A stretch of DNA of 64,000 bases from Cupidesulfovibrio sp000226255 (GCF_003402415.2 NZ_AP036014.1:248001-312000); one strand, 5' to 3'; numbered from the stretch's first letter, positions 13,090 through 22,725 are shown. Translations and numbers: made by a program. The notes: a model not told the origin generated them from the sequence alone.

Positions 13090-14778
13090 CTACTGCTCCA
13101 CGTACAGGTAGCGCTTGATCTTGTGGGTGGGCGTCTTCTCGAAGGGTTCGGTCTGCTCGATGACCTTGTGCAGCCGCGCGAAGGTGGACACCTTGGTGTT
13201 CACGTCGTTGCGCAACTCTTCCAGCAGGGCCTCCACCTTGTCGCGGGCCTTGGTGGCGGGCAGGCCGCCGAACTCTTCGTCCAGCCGCGCGTAGTCCAGG
13301 TGGATGCGCGCCGCCAGCCGCCCGTCCAGTTGGAACACCAGCGATTCCATGACGTAGGGCGACTGCTGGATGACCGCCTCCACCTCTTCGGGGTAGATGT
13401 TCTCGCCGCTGGGGCCGACGATGACGTTCTTCAGCCGCCCCTTGATGTACAGGTAGCCGTCGCGGTCGAACTTGCCGAGGTCGCCGGTGCGGAACCAGCC
13501 GTCTTCGGTGAAGACGGACGCGGTGATTTCCGGTGCCTTGGCGTATTCGCGCATCACGTTGGGGCCGCGCACCAGTATTTCGCCCTCGCCCGTGGCCTGG
13601 TCCGGCGCGTCGATGCGCACCTCTACCCCGGTCAGGGGCCAGCCGGTGGCGGTCAGGCGGGTGTCCGCCGGGCCGCAACCCGCCACGAGGGGAGACGTTT
13701 CGGTCAGGCCGTAGCCGATGGCGTACGGAAAGGACGCCTCGCGCAGAAAGCGTTCCACGTCGGGGGCGATGGCCGCGCCGCCGATGCAGAAGATGCGCAG
13801 CGCGCCGCCAAAGGTTTGCAGCAGCTTCTTGCCCGCCATGGCATGCAGCTTGCGGCGCACGAAGGGCAGCGCGTACAGCCGCCGCTTCAGCCAGGTGTCG
13901 GTGAACTTGGGCAGCACTGCGGACTTGAAGATCTTCTCGATGACCAGCGGCACCGACAGCATGGCCGTGGGCCGCACCTGGGCCAGCGCGGGCAGCAGGG
14001 CGCGCGCCGTGGGCGGCTTGTCCATGTAGTGCACGTGCGCGCCGTTCAGCACCGGCAGCACCAGGCCCAGGGTGCATTCGTAGGTGTGCGACAGCGGCAG
14101 GATGGACAGCATGCGGTCGCCAGGGGCCAGTTGCACGATGGTCTTCACCGTGTCCGCGTCCCACACGATGTTGCGGTGGGTAAGCACCACGCCCTTGGAA
14201 TGGCCGGTAGTGCCCGACGTGTAGATGATGGCCGCCACGTCGTCCTCGCCGGGCTCTTCGGCGGCCAGGTGGGTAAAGCGCATGGCCTTGTCGCGCAGGC
14301 GGCGGAATTCGCGCAGGCCGCGTTCCTTCAGGTCGCGCAGCTTGTCGCGCGTGGCTCCCTGCTGGACGGGGTGGAAATTCTCTATCTGGATGAGTTCCGG
14401 CGGGGTGTCGAACTGGCCGTCTTCCAGCTTGGTGAACAGCCGTTCGGACACGAACACCACCTTGGATTCCGAATGGCGGATGATGTGGTGCACGGCATCG
14501 GCGTGGAATTCCGGCAGGATGGGCACGGCAACCGCGCCCATGGCGGTGATGCCGAAATAGGCGATGCCCCAGTTGGGCATGCTTTCCGAAAGGATGGCCA
14601 CCCGGTCGCCGCGGGCCACGCCTTTTTCCGCCAGCAGGGCGGAAACCGTGGTGGCGTGTTCGAGCAGTTCGCGAAAGGTTATCGGCGTGCCGCCAATCTG
14701 CGACAGCGCGGGCTGGTCGGCGAACAGTTCGGCGCTGCGTTCCAGCACCCGCCTGAGGGTAAGCGTCTGCAACTCCAT
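13090..14778 (-). CDS. AMP-forming acyl-CoA synthetase (long-chain fatty acid type)
   Basis: The 562-residue enzyme belongs to the ANL adenylating superfamily and should activate a carboxylic acid to acyl-AMP and then acyl-CoA. Motifs are the phosphate-binding YTSGTTGHSKGVVLTHRN, the adenine-binding GYGLTETSP, and the hinge GWFRTGDLGKFDRDGYLYIKGR followed by the lysine-bearing KNVIVGPSGENIYPEEVE. Length and order fit FadD-like long-chain acyl-CoA synthetases. The start at 14778 has AAGGAGC about 5 nt upstream, and the protein begins MELQTLTLRRVLERSA. The divergent neighbour is a small Dabb protein. Chain-length preference cannot be read from sequence. Confidence 0.88.
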   Translation of the reverse strand: MELQTLTLRRVLERSAELFADQPALSQIGGTPITFRELLEHATTVSALLAEKGVARGDRVAILSESMPNWGIAYFGITAMGAVAVPILPEFHADAVHHIIRHSESKVVFVSERLFTKLEDGQFDTPPELIQIENFHPVQQGATRDKLRDLKERGLREFRRLRDKAMRFTHLAAEEPGEDDVAAIIYTSGTTGHSKGVVLTHRNIVWDADTVKTIVQLAPGDRMLSILPLSHTYECTLGLVLPVLNGAHVHYMDKPPTARALLPALAQVRPTAMLSVPLVIEKIFKSAVLPKFTDTWLKRRLYALPFVRRKLHAMAGKKLLQTFGGALRIFCIGGAAIAPDVERFLREASFPYAIGYGLTETSPLVAGCGPADTRLTATGWPLTGVEVRIDAPDQATGEGEILVRGPNVMREYAKAPEITASVFTEDGWFRTGDLGKFDRDGYLYIKGRLKNVIVGPSGENIYPEEVEAVIQQSPYVMESLVFQLDGRLAARIHLDYARLDEEFGGLPATKARDKVEALLEELRNDVNTKVSTFARLHKVIEQTEPFEKTPTHKIKRYLYVEQ

Positions 14779-15103
14779 GCAAGCTCCTTCATGTGGGACT
14801 TCACGGATGTACGGCAAAGCCGGATTCGCCGCAATCCCATGCGACGCGGCAGGGCGCGCGGGGTGCGGCGTGCCGCCGAAACGTCACGCGGGCGAACGGG
14901 CGGCACCATGAAGGGGCGGGCAGAAATTGGCCAGGGGCTGGGCGGCCGTGTGCAAGGGGAGGTTGCGAACGCGCTTTTTCTGGATGGGGCGTGCGCAGCC
15001 GTACGCTGCGGTGCGCACGCATGCCCGTGCCGGTTGACCGCGCAGCCCGTCGTGTCGCATACCGGAAGGACCATCCAAACCCCAACGCCGCACGAGGTTT
15101 CCC
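14779..15103. other. Divergent intergenic region
   Basis: A 325-bp GC-rich gap between the acyl-CoA synthetase and the Dabb gene. It must contain two divergent promoters, but no convincing -35/-10 pair, operator dyad or small gene was recognised. Confidence 0.5.
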
Positions 15104-15409
15104 ATGCTCAAGCACATCGTCTGGTGGACCCTGAAGGACGAGGCCGAAGGCGCCTCCGCCGCCGAGAACGCCGCCAAGATGAAGGCCATGCTCGACCCGC
15201 TCATGGGCAAGATTCCCAGCCTGAAGGGGCTGGAGGTGAGCACCACCTTCCTCGGCACCACCACCGAGCCGGTGCAGATCATCCTGGTGTCCACCCATGA
15301 CGACGCCGAAGGGCTGAAGGCCTATGCCGAACACCCCGAGCACGTAAAGTGCGTGGACTTCATCAAGAAGATCGTGGCCAGCCGCAAGGCCATCGACTTC
15401 ACGGTGTAG
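15104..15409 (+). CDS. Dabb (stress-responsive A/B barrel) domain protein
   Basis: A complete 101-residue single-domain protein of the dimeric alpha-beta barrel (Dabb) family. It opens MLKHIVWWTLKDEAEG and has the family pattern of an early HIVWW strand, the LKGLEVSTTFLG middle and the AYAEHPEHVKCVDFIKKIVASRKAIDF end with the conserved His. Members form small soluble dimers; some are enzymes (olivetolic acid cyclase-like), most have no known reaction. GAGG lies about 8 nt before the ATG. A Rho-independent terminator follows within 10 nt of the stop, so it is probably monocistronic. Confidence 0.88.
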   Translation: MLKHIVWWTLKDEAEGASAAENAAKMKAMLDPLMGKIPSLKGLEVSTTFLGTTTEPVQIILVSTHDDAEGLKAYAEHPEHVKCVDFIKKIVASRKAIDFTV

Positions 15410-15417
15410 CCGCGCGG

Positions 15418-15444
15418 GCCGGGCGTGCCCGGCGGTGCTTTTTT
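15418..15444 (+). terminator. Rho-independent terminator of the Dabb gene
   Basis: GCCGGGC-GT-GCCCGGC (15418-15433) is followed by GGTGC and six T (15439-15444). A second perfect 13-bp hairpin with arm GGGGCGGAAGAGC lies immediately beyond at 15446-15475, in the convergent gap before the methyltransferase stop. Confidence 0.75.
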
Positions 15445-15510
15445 CGGGGCGGAAGAGCGCGGGCTCTTCCGCCCCGTGCCGTTTCGGAGGCGGGATGACC
15501 AACGGCGGCC

Positions 15511-16149
15511 TTACCGGGTGCCCGAGGCGACGAAGATGGCGATGCTGGCGCTGTCGCACCCGCAGGCGGATGTGGCGCAGCACGCGCCGCCCGCGTCCTC
15601 CACGCGCACGTCGCGCAGCCCGGCCTCGCGCAGCCAGCGGGCCATGTCATCGCGCCGGAAGCCCGGCCAGCGGTCGTGGTGTTCGCGCAGCAGAAAGGCG
15701 TTGTCGTGCAGGTCGAGGTCGGTCAGCACCACCCGGCCGCCGGGCCGGACGATGCGGGCCATTTCGCCCAAGGCAGCGCCGGGGTCGTCGGCATGGTGCA
15801 GGTACATGTTGGCGAAGGCGTGGTCCACCGCGCCGTCGGGCAGGGGCAGGGCGTTGCCCTCGCACACCCGGCAGTCCACCGGGGGCAGGCCGGGGCCGCC
15901 CGCCGCGAAGGGCTTGCGCCGCAACACGTCCAGCATGGCCGCGTTGGCGTCCAGGGCGATGACGCCCACCCCGCGCGCCACCAGTGCCTCGGTGACGAAG
16001 CCGGTGCCCGCGCCCACGTCCGCCGCCGTCTGGCCGGGGGCCAGCGGGGCGCGCGCGCAGGCGGCCTCGCGCACGGCCTCGGAAAAGAACCCCGCGCGCA
16101 GGGTGTCCCAGTTGTCCGCCACGGCGTCGAAATAGCCCTTGCATCCCAT
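15511..16149 (-). CDS. Class I SAM-dependent methyltransferase
   Basis: The 212-residue protein carries the Rossmann methyltransferase motif I DVGAGTGFVTEAL (44-56), acidic motif II IALDAN, and the post-motif LPLPDGAVDHAFANMYLHH and RIVRPGGRVVLTDLD, in the UbiE/ArsM-like order. A Cys cluster stands out near the C-terminus: C190, C191, C196 and C198 in GGACCATSACGCDS. That could bind a metal or a thiophilic substrate such as arsenite, but the canonical ArsM cysteine spacing was not confirmed. The start at 16149 is backed by AGGAGGA. It is divergent from a LysR regulator whose ATG lies 142 bp away, so the LysR protein is a plausible controller. Confidence 0.85.
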   Translation of the reverse strand: MGCKGYFDAVADNWDTLRAGFFSEAVREAACARAPLAPGQTAADVGAGTGFVTEALVARGVGVIALDANAAMLDVLRRKPFAAGGPGLPPVDCRVCEGNALPLPDGAVDHAFANMYLHHADDPGAALGEMARIVRPGGRVVLTDLDLHDNAFLLREHHDRWPGFRRDDMARWLREAGLRDVRVEDAGGACCATSACGCDSASIAIFVASGTR

Positions 16150-16291
16150 TTGCGTCCTCCTGCATGTTTCGTGTGGCCGTCGGATGCCGGAATGTACGCC
16201 CTCCCCGACCGAGCGGCCATTCGCATGTTCCGGGGGCGGGTTCGGAAAAGCAGAAGACGGGCTATGGCACGGGCCAGGCCCAGGGGGATGC

Positions 16292-17227
16292 ATGGAACTC
16301 TATCAGCTGCGCACGTTCGCCGTGGTGGCGGACACCGGCAACCTGACCCGCGCGGCGGAACGGCTGCACGCCAGCCCGCCCGCCGTCAGCGCGCACATCC
16401 GCGCGCTGGAGGACGAACTGGGGGTGGCCCTGTTCCGGCGCACCCCGCGCGGCATGGAACTGACCGACGCCGGGCGCGACCTGCGCGAACGGGCGGGGGC
16501 GGTGCTGGCCGGGGCCGAGGGGTTGCGGGCGCGCGCCCTGGCCCTGCGCGGCGAGCCGGAGGGCGAGGTGACCATTGCCCTGCACGCGGCATCGAACCTT
16601 TTGCGGGTGGACGCGGCGCACGCCCTGCTGCGCGCATCCGCGCCCCGCGTGCGGCTGCGCCTGTCCCGCGCCATGAGCTGGGAAGTGGTGGACGCCCTGC
16701 GGACCGGGGAACTGGACGCGGGGTTCCTGTACCTGGCGGATCAGGGGGCGAATGACGGAGGCGCGCCAGTGCCGGAAGGGCTGGCCGTGACGCCGCTGGC
16801 GCGGGTGGGGCTGCACGTCATTGGCCCGCTGGAATGGGCGGATTTGCTGCAAGCGGGCACCCTGGCCGAACTGGCGGCCCTGCCGTGGCTGTGGGTGCCG
16901 TGCGAGTGCCCGTTCTGCCCGGTGATGGAACGGCTGTTCGCCGCTGTGGGCGTGGAGCCCACCGTGGCCGCCGTGGCGGAGCAGGAGGACGCCCTGTGCG
17001 CCCTGGCCGCTGGCGGAGCGGGGCTGACGGTGATGGTGGAGGCCGAGGCGCGCGCCGCCGTGGCCGAAGGCCGCCTGGCCCTGCGCGAACGGCCCGTGGC
17101 GCACGTGACGCTGGCCTTCGCGGTGCCCGCCGCCCGGGCCGAGGAGCCCGCGCTGGCCGCACTGCGCGACGCGGTGTGCGCCGCGTGGGATGCGGGACGT
17201 GGGGACGCCGCCCCTACAGCACGCTGA
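16292..17227 (+). CDS. LysR-family transcriptional regulator
   Basis: The 311-residue protein begins MELYQLRTFAVVADTGNLTRAAERLHASPPAVSAHIRALEDELG, a textbook LysR winged HTH (residues 1-60), followed by the effector-binding domain. The ATG at 16292 was chosen because homology begins there and a GGGGGA precedes it; the open frame continues upstream into the divergent methyltransferase's leader. The substrate domain contains an unusual CECPFC segment (VPCECPFCPVMERLF), a possible metal or redox site. Divergent placement beside the methyltransferase suggests it controls that gene. Its last 14 bp overlap the convergent hemolysin III gene. Confidence 0.9.
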   Translation: MELYQLRTFAVVADTGNLTRAAERLHASPPAVSAHIRALEDELGVALFRRTPRGMELTDAGRDLRERAGAVLAGAEGLRARALALRGEPEGEVTIALHAASNLLRVDAAHALLRASAPRVRLRLSRAMSWEVVDALRTGELDAGFLYLADQGANDGGAPVPEGLAVTPLARVGLHVIGPLEWADLLQAGTLAELAALPWLWVPCECPFCPVMERLFAAVGVEPTVAAVAEQEDALCALAAGGAGLTVMVEAEARAAVAEGRLALRERPVAHVTLAFAVPAARAEEPALAALRDAVCAAWDAGRGDAAPTAR

Positions 17228-17909
17228 CGTAGGAATACATGACCACGAAGTGGCAGAAGCTGCCCGCCATCACGAACAGATGGAATATCTCGTGGAATCC
17301 GAAGTGCCGGAAGCGGTTGGGGCGCTTGCGCGCATAGATCACCGCGCCCACCGAGTAGAACGCGCCGCCCGCCACCAGCCAGGCCAGGGCCCCGGCCTGC
17401 AGGTTCATGACCAGCGGGTAGATGCCGACCAGGGCCATCCAGCCCATGCCCAGGTAGATGCCCGTGGACACCCAGCGCGGCGCGTGCAGCCAGAATACCT
17501 TGGTGAAGATGCCCGCCACGGCCACCGCCCACACGCAGCCGAACAGCGACCAGCCCCATGGCCCGCGCAGCGGGATGAGGCAGATGGGCGTGTAGGTGGC
17601 CGCGATGTAGACGAAGATCATGGAATGGTCCACGCGGCGCATCAGGCGCACGCCCCGTTCCCGCAGCGGCAGCCAGTGGTACAGGGTGCTGGCCGTGTAC
17701 AGCAGCACCATGGACACCCCGAAGACGGAAAACGTCACCACATGCCACGGCAAGAGGGGCGAGGCCGCGCGCACCACCAGCAGCACCGTGCCCAGCACGG
17801 CCAGCAGCGCGCCGATGCAGTGGGTGAGGCCGCTGACCGGGTCGCGCAGGCTGGATGCCATGCGGCGCAGCAGCGAGGCGGTGGGGGAGGGATGCAGGGC
17901 TGCGGTCAT
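17214..17909 (-). CDS. Hemolysin III / PAQR-family membrane protein
   Basis: The 231-residue integral membrane protein has seven hydrophobic segments and the hemolysin III (YqfA/PAQR) signatures. These are DPVSGLTHCIGALLAVLG near the N-terminus, STLYHWLP, the MRRVDHSMIFVYIAATYTPICL segment with its conserved His/Asp, and GFHEIFHLFVMAGSFCHF with the C-terminal His pair. These positions form the metal site of the PAQR fold. The cellular role of bacterial members is unsettled. AGGAGG precedes the ATG at 17909. The 3' ends of this gene and the LysR gene overlap by 14 bp, tail to tail. Confidence 0.9.
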   Translation of the reverse strand: MTAALHPSPTASLLRRMASSLRDPVSGLTHCIGALLAVLGTVLLVVRAASPLLPWHVVTFSVFGVSMVLLYTASTLYHWLPLRERGVRLMRRVDHSMIFVYIAATYTPICLIPLRGPWGWSLFGCVWAVAVAGIFTKVFWLHAPRWVSTGIYLGMGWMALVGIYPLVMNLQAGALAWLVAGGAFYSVGAVIYARKRPNRFRHFGFHEIFHLFVMAGSFCHFVVMYSYVSVL

Positions 17910-18145
17910 GCGGGTGTCCTCCTGGCGGGGGCACGGGGGAAGGGGCGCGGCGCGCGCCGAAACGGGCCGGACCTGACGGGCTGAAAATGGCGGGCGGACC
18001 ACGCCGCCCCGTGCAGTTGGCATAGCCGGTTTCCGGCCCGCCGTCACGTGGGACGCGCGGGGGAAACGAAAGGGCGGAACGCCCGCGCCCCGTACCGGGT
18101 TTGCGTGCATTCCGCCCGAAGATGCGTTGCGGGGAGGCTTTCGGG

Positions 18146-19528
18146 CTATTCGGCCCCGGCTTGGCCTTCGTCGCGGCCCACGCCCAGCAGGGCCAGGGCA
18201 AAATCGCCGCCGTCGAAGGGGCGCAGGTCTTCCATCTTTTCGCCAAGGCCCACGAAGGTGATGGGAATGCCGAACTGCATGGCCACCGCCACCACGATGC
18301 CGCCCTTGGCCGTGCCGTCCAGCTTGGTCAGCACGATCTCGTCCACCCCGCAGGCTTCGTTGAACAGCTTGGTCTGCGAAAGGGCGTTCTGGCCGGTGGT
18401 GGCGTCGATGACCAGGATGGAGCGGTGCGGCGCGCCGGGGTGCTTGCGCTCCAGAATCCTGCGGATCTTGTGCAACTCTTCCATCAGGTTGACCTTGGTG
18501 TGCAGGCGGCCCGCCGTGTCCACGAACACGATGTCGTAGCCGCCCGCCAGCGCCACGTCCATGGCTTCGAAGGCCACCGCGGCCGGGTCGGACCCGGCGG
18601 ACTTGGCGTGGAAGTCGGCCCCCACGCGCCTGGCCCACACTTCCAGCTGCTCGATGGCCGCCGCGCGGAAGGTGTCCGCCGCGGCGATGAGCACCTTCTT
18701 GCCCTGCATGCGGGCGCGGTGGGCCAGCTTGGCGATGGTGGTGGTCTTGCCCACGCCGTTGACGCCGATCATCAGCACCACCTCGGGCGGGGTCACGGCG
18801 GCGATGCGGCGAGGCGCGCGGAAGATGTCCTGCAATTCCTCGCGCAGCAGGTCGCGGAAGGCGGCGGGGTCGTCGGTGCCCGCCTTGCGGGCGCGTTCCT
18901 TGAGCCGCGTGGTGAGCTGCGTGGCGGGCTCGAAGCCCACGTCGGCCATGATCAGGATTTCTTCCAGCTCTTCCCAGAACTTCGCGTCGATGCGGCCATG
19001 CGAGGCCAGCAGGGCGTCGATGCGGCCGGTGATCTGCTCGCGCGTGCGGGCCAGGCCTTCGGTCAGCTTCAGGAACAGGCGGTTGCGCTCGTCTTCCTCG
19101 TCTTCCAGGTCAAGGGCAAGGGCGAGGCGGTATTGCAACTCGGAGCGAAAGTCGCGGACGTACTGGTAGTCCATGGCGGCAAGCCAGCGCCGGAAGTCGG
19201 CGATGAAGGCGTCAGCCTCGGCCTCCGGGGTTTCCAGCGCGGCGAACAGAAAGCGCAGCCGTTCCCACAGCGCGTCGCCGGCTTCGTCCACACCCGTCAG
19301 CACGTGGCCCAGCCACACCGACAGGCGCGGCTCGGACTGGCGCAGGGCGCGGGCCAGGTCGGCCCGCCACGGGGCGTCCTGTGGGGCGCCGGGCGCGGCG
19401 TCTTGCGCGGGCGCGGCTTCCGGGGCCGGTGTGGCCGGGGCCTGGGCCTCGGCTGCCGGGGTTTCCGGCGTGGGCGCGTCCGTCTCGCGGGGCGTCCACA
19501 GTTTCTTGATGGCGCTGAAGAAACCCAT
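18146..19528 (-). CDS. ftsY: Signal recognition particle receptor FtsY
   Basis: The 460-residue SRP receptor GTPase delivers ribosome-nascent chain complexes to the inner membrane. Residues 1-55 form an Ala/Pro/Glu-rich A domain, 150-240 the N helical bundle, and 250-455 the G domain with G1 GVNGVGKTTT (255-264), ADTFRAAAIEQL, DTAGRLHTK, TKLDGTAKGG and the closing FVGLGEKMEDLRPF. AGGAGG sits about 8 nt before the ATG. A roughly 90-residue helical segment between the A and N domains is somewhat longer than in E. coli. The neighbour downstream is the hemolysin III gene on the same strand, 236 bp away. Confidence 0.97.
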   Translation of the reverse strand: MGFFSAIKKLWTPRETDAPTPETPAAEAQAPATPAPEAAPAQDAAPGAPQDAPWRADLARALRQSEPRLSVWLGHVLTGVDEAGDALWERLRFLFAALETPEAEADAFIADFRRWLAAMDYQYVRDFRSELQYRLALALDLEDEEDERNRLFLKLTEGLARTREQITGRIDALLASHGRIDAKFWEELEEILIMADVGFEPATQLTTRLKERARKAGTDDPAAFRDLLREELQDIFRAPRRIAAVTPPEVVLMIGVNGVGKTTTIAKLAHRARMQGKKVLIAAADTFRAAAIEQLEVWARRVGADFHAKSAGSDPAAVAFEAMDVALAGGYDIVFVDTAGRLHTKVNLMEELHKIRRILERKHPGAPHRSILVIDATTGQNALSQTKLFNEACGVDEIVLTKLDGTAKGGIVVAVAMQFGIPITFVGLGEKMEDLRPFDGGDFALALLGVGRDEGQAGAE

Positions 19529-20018
19529 ATGTCGTCCTCCAGATGCGGGGGAAGTGGCGGTGGGAAGCGTTGATGCCGCAGGGTCCGGCTGGCCGGGGGC
19601 GTGCCGGTTGCGGGGCCGCCACAACTTTGCCCAGAACCCCCGGCGAGTCAAGGTTGATGGGGCGCGCGGCAGCGTGCCCGGCGGGCGGGGCCTCGTCCCG
19701 TCCCGTCCCATCGTCGGCCCCATCACGTCATGCCCGGTTCAGTCCGGAACCATGCCGCCCCCTCCGGTCTCATCCGGGTTCGCCGGTACAGGCGCGCGCA
19801 TCGCCCCACCGTGCCGCCCCCCTTGGCCGCGCGGCCCGCTTTCCGCTGCGGCGCGGGCCATCCGCATTTCCGCCCCGTCGTTGCCCTGCCGCTCTTTCCA
19901 TCGCATGTCGCATCGTGTACGTTGTGGGAAACTGGAAGGCCGATGCGCCGCCGCCCGCGTTCCGGGCGGATGCGGGTGCGACAAGGTCTGGAACAGGCGA
20001 CGGGGACGTGACGCGCGC
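19529..20018. other. Divergent intergenic region ftsY / sensor kinase
   Basis: A 490-bp gap. No gene, terminator or clear promoter was recognised. Only a weak GGTTC/GAACC dyad near 19736-19751 was noted. Confidence 0.45.
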
Positions 20019-22334
20019 ATGAGCAACACAACCACCAGCAAGGGGCTTTCCGTCCCGGACATCATCAAGGGGCGTTCGCTGTCACGCGACCTCACCGTGA
20101 GCCTCGTGGTGATGGTGCTCGTGGTGGTGGCGGCGCTGTTCTCGTTCGTCTACGTGCAGATTTCGCGCGACATGCTGCACGAGGTGGACCGCAAGGCCGA
20201 CGAATACATCACCCGCCTGGCGGACATCCTGTCCATACCCATGTGGAACTTCGACGCGCGCACCATGGACCAGATCGGCTCGGTGTTCGCGCAGTACGAA
20301 CTCATCAACGAACTCCACATCGAAGACGCGCAGGGCAACACGCTGTTCCGCGTGCGCAAGGGCGCGGACCCCGACGCCACCGTGTTTCGCGACCGGGCCG
20401 TACGCTTCGAGTCCGAGACCATCGGCCGCGTGTCCATGGTGGTCACCCTGCAGGACTACCGGCGCAGCCTGGAGCGGCTGCTGAAGGCCAGCGCCCTGAT
20501 CATGGGCAGCGTGCTGGTGGTGCTGCTGGCCTCCACCGGGGTGCTGTTGCGCGTGTTTTTGCGCCGCCCGCTGGAGGCGCTGCAATCGGGCATGGACCAG
20601 ATAGCCCGGGGCGACTTTGCCTACGACATGCGCACCATCGCCCATGCCGAGCTGGCCCAGATCGCCGAAAACTTCACCCGCATGTGCAATCAGGTGGAGC
20701 AGCGCGAGAACGAACTGCACGCCATCAACACCCAGTTGCAGGGCGAGATACAGAACCGCCGCCAGACCGAACGGGCCCTGCGCGCCAGCGAGGAACGCTA
20801 CGCCCTGGTGGTGGGCGGCACCAGCGACGGCATCTGGGACTGGGACCTCGTCGCCAACACCGTCTATTTTTCGCCCCGCTGGAAGTCCATCATCGGCTAC
20901 GACGACCACGAGGTGCCCAACCGGCTGGACGAGTGGAAGACCCGGGTGCACCCCGACGACCTCGATACCGTGCTGCACGCCCACGACGACTACCTTGCGC
21001 GCCGCCTGCCCGAATTCCAGGTGGAATACCGCATGCGCCACAAGGACGACAGCTACCGCTGGATTCTCGGGCGCGGCGCGGCCCTGTGGGACGCCAACGG
21101 CGTGCCCGTGCGCATGGCCGGGGCCCACACCGACATCACCACCCGCAAGGAAGTGGAGCAGGAACTGCGCGAGGCCAAGAACAACCTCGACAACATCCTG
21201 AACGCCATGCCCTCGCTCATCGTAGGGGTTGACCAGTCCGGCAGCATCGCCCTGTGGAACCGCACGGCGGAACGCATCACCGGCCAGTCGCGCGACGCGG
21301 TGCTGGGCCGCCCCGTGGTTGATGCCCTGCCCGATTTCGGCTTTCTGATGGACGAAATCCGCCGGTCCATCGCCGAGGGCGGCACCATTTCGCTGGACAA
21401 GACCCCCGTGCCCGGCCCCGGCGTCACCCGCTACTTCGACATCGTCATCTATCCCGTGGTCTCGCGGGGCAGCTTCGGCGCGGTGGTGCGGCTGGACGAC
21501 ATCACCGGGCGCATCCGCATCGAAGAGATGATGGTGCAGACCGAGAAGATGCTTTCGGTGGGCGGGCTTGCGGCGGGCATGGCCCACGAGATCAACAACC
21601 CCCTCGGCGGCATCCTGCAGGGGGCGCAGAACATTCAGCGCAGGCTGGACCCGGACTTTGCCCCCAACGTGGTGGCTGCGGAAGAGTCGGGCTGCTCCAT
21701 GGACGCCATCCGCGCCTACCTCGACAGGCGGGGCATCCTGCGGTTTCTGGACGGCATCCGCGAGTCGGGCAACCGCGCGGCCAACATCGTCTCCAACATG
21801 CTGGAGTTCAGCCGCCGCAGCGAATCGCGCTGGCAGCGGGTGTCGTTGCCCTATCTTGTGGACCGCACCCTGGAACTGGCCGCCAACGACTACGACCTGA
21901 AGAAGAAGTACGACTTCCGGCATATCGACATCGTGCGCGACTTCGCGGCCGACCTGCCCGACCTGCCGTGCATGCCCACCGAAATCGAGCAGGTGCTGCT
22001 GAACCTGTTCAAGAACGCCGCCCAGGCCATGCACCTGCGCGGCGAACGGTCCGACCCGCCGCGCATCTCGGTGGCGTTGCGGCGCGAGGGCGGCATGGTG
22101 CGCATCGACGTGGCCGACAACGGCCCCGGCATGGAAGAGGACGTGCGGCGCAGGGTGTTCGAGCCGTTCTTCACCACCAAGAGCGTGGGCGAGGGCACCG
22201 GCCTTGGGCTTTCGGTGTCGTACTTCATCATCACCACCAACCACGGCGGCACCTTTACCGTGGATTCGGAGCCGGGCCGGGGCACGGTGTTCACCCTGCG
22301 GCTGCCGGTGGATCAGCGCCACGTGACCACCTAG
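20019..22334 (+). CDS. Membrane PAS sensor histidine kinase
   Basis: The 771-residue inner-membrane kinase opens MSNTTTSKGLSVPD. TM1 spans about residues 25-50, a periplasmic sensor of about 105 residues follows, and TM2 lies at about 158-182. A HAMP helix pair and coiled coil run to about 265. Two PAS domains follow: the first has YALVVGGTSDGIWDWDL and ends DITTRKEVE, the second ends DITGRIRIEE. The dimerisation box MAHEINNPLGG has H523 as the probable phospho-acceptor, and the ATPase has NLFKNAAQAM, DNGPGM and GTGLGLSVSYF. The INNPLGG box marks the HPK4-type family. There is no receiver domain and no adjacent response regulator, so it is an orphan. No strong Shine-Dalgarno supports the ATG; the frame is open far upstream, but homology starts here. 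Confidence 0.9.
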   Translation: MSNTTTSKGLSVPDIIKGRSLSRDLTVSLVVMVLVVVAALFSFVYVQISRDMLHEVDRKADEYITRLADILSIPMWNFDARTMDQIGSVFAQYELINELHIEDAQGNTLFRVRKGADPDATVFRDRAVRFESETIGRVSMVVTLQDYRRSLERLLKASALIMGSVLVVLLASTGVLLRVFLRRPLEALQSGMDQIARGDFAYDMRTIAHAELAQIAENFTRMCNQVEQRENELHAINTQLQGEIQNRRQTERALRASEERYALVVGGTSDGIWDWDLVANTVYFSPRWKSIIGYDDHEVPNRLDEWKTRVHPDDLDTVLHAHDDYLARRLPEFQVEYRMRHKDDSYRWILGRGAALWDANGVPVRMAGAHTDITTRKEVEQELREAKNNLDNILNAMPSLIVGVDQSGSIALWNRTAERITGQSRDAVLGRPVVDALPDFGFLMDEIRRSIAEGGTISLDKTPVPGPGVTRYFDIVIYPVVSRGSFGAVVRLDDITGRIRIEEMMVQTEKMLSVGGLAAGMAHEINNPLGGILQGAQNIQRRLDPDFAPNVVAAEESGCSMDAIRAYLDRRGILRFLDGIRESGNRAANIVSNMLEFSRRSESRWQRVSLPYLVDRTLELAANDYDLKKKYDFRHIDIVRDFAADLPDLPCMPTEIEQVLLNLFKNAAQAMHLRGERSDPPRISVALRREGGMVRIDVADNGPGMEEDVRRRVFEPFFTTKSVGEGTGLGLSVSYFIITTNHGGTFTVDSEPGRGTVFTLRLPVDQRHVTT

Positions 22335-22725
22335 CGCGCAACCGCCGTCTTGCCCGACGCCCGTTTTTTTAGCGTCTGCCCGTTCCCGTTTCCCCGTCCT
22401 CGCCATTTGCCGGTCACGCCGCGCCTTCACGCGCGGCGTTGTGCGTTGCGCCGCCCACACCTGCCGGGCATCGGGCTTTCGCTTGCCCGGCGGGGCGGCG
22501 TCTTCTCGCCCTGTCCCCGCTGCAACGCCGCGCCCGCCAACGCCTTCTTCCTTGCCATCACGGGCAAATGTTTCTACATGTTTCCGCTCGGCACAACATG
22601 ATGTGGACAGGGGCGGCGCAGGCCGCCCGCCTTCGGCGCGCGAGGGAACGCGGCCCGGTTTCGGGCGGCGTGCGCGCCGGGCTGTCGCACGGCCGTGTCC
22701 GGCCGCATTCCAAACCGGAGGCTAC
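22335..22725. other. Intergenic region with a hairpin
   Basis: This 391-bp gap separates the sensor kinase and the FadL-type gene, both on the plus strand. A T-run (22364-22370) follows the kinase. A hairpin ACGCCGCGC/GCGCGGCGT at 22416-22439 has a CTTCAC loop and is a possible terminator. No promoter or small gene was recognised. Confidence 0.45.

Noticed and set aside
12961..15300. A 779-residue plus-strand open frame across the acyl-CoA synthetase
   Set aside because: It is antisense to a clear acyl-CoA synthetase and crosses into the Dabb gene in another frame; no protein family pattern is visible.
20082..22460. A 792-residue minus-strand open frame opposite the sensor kinase
   Set aside because: It is a high-GC antisense shadow; the plus strand encodes a complete PAS histidine kinase.
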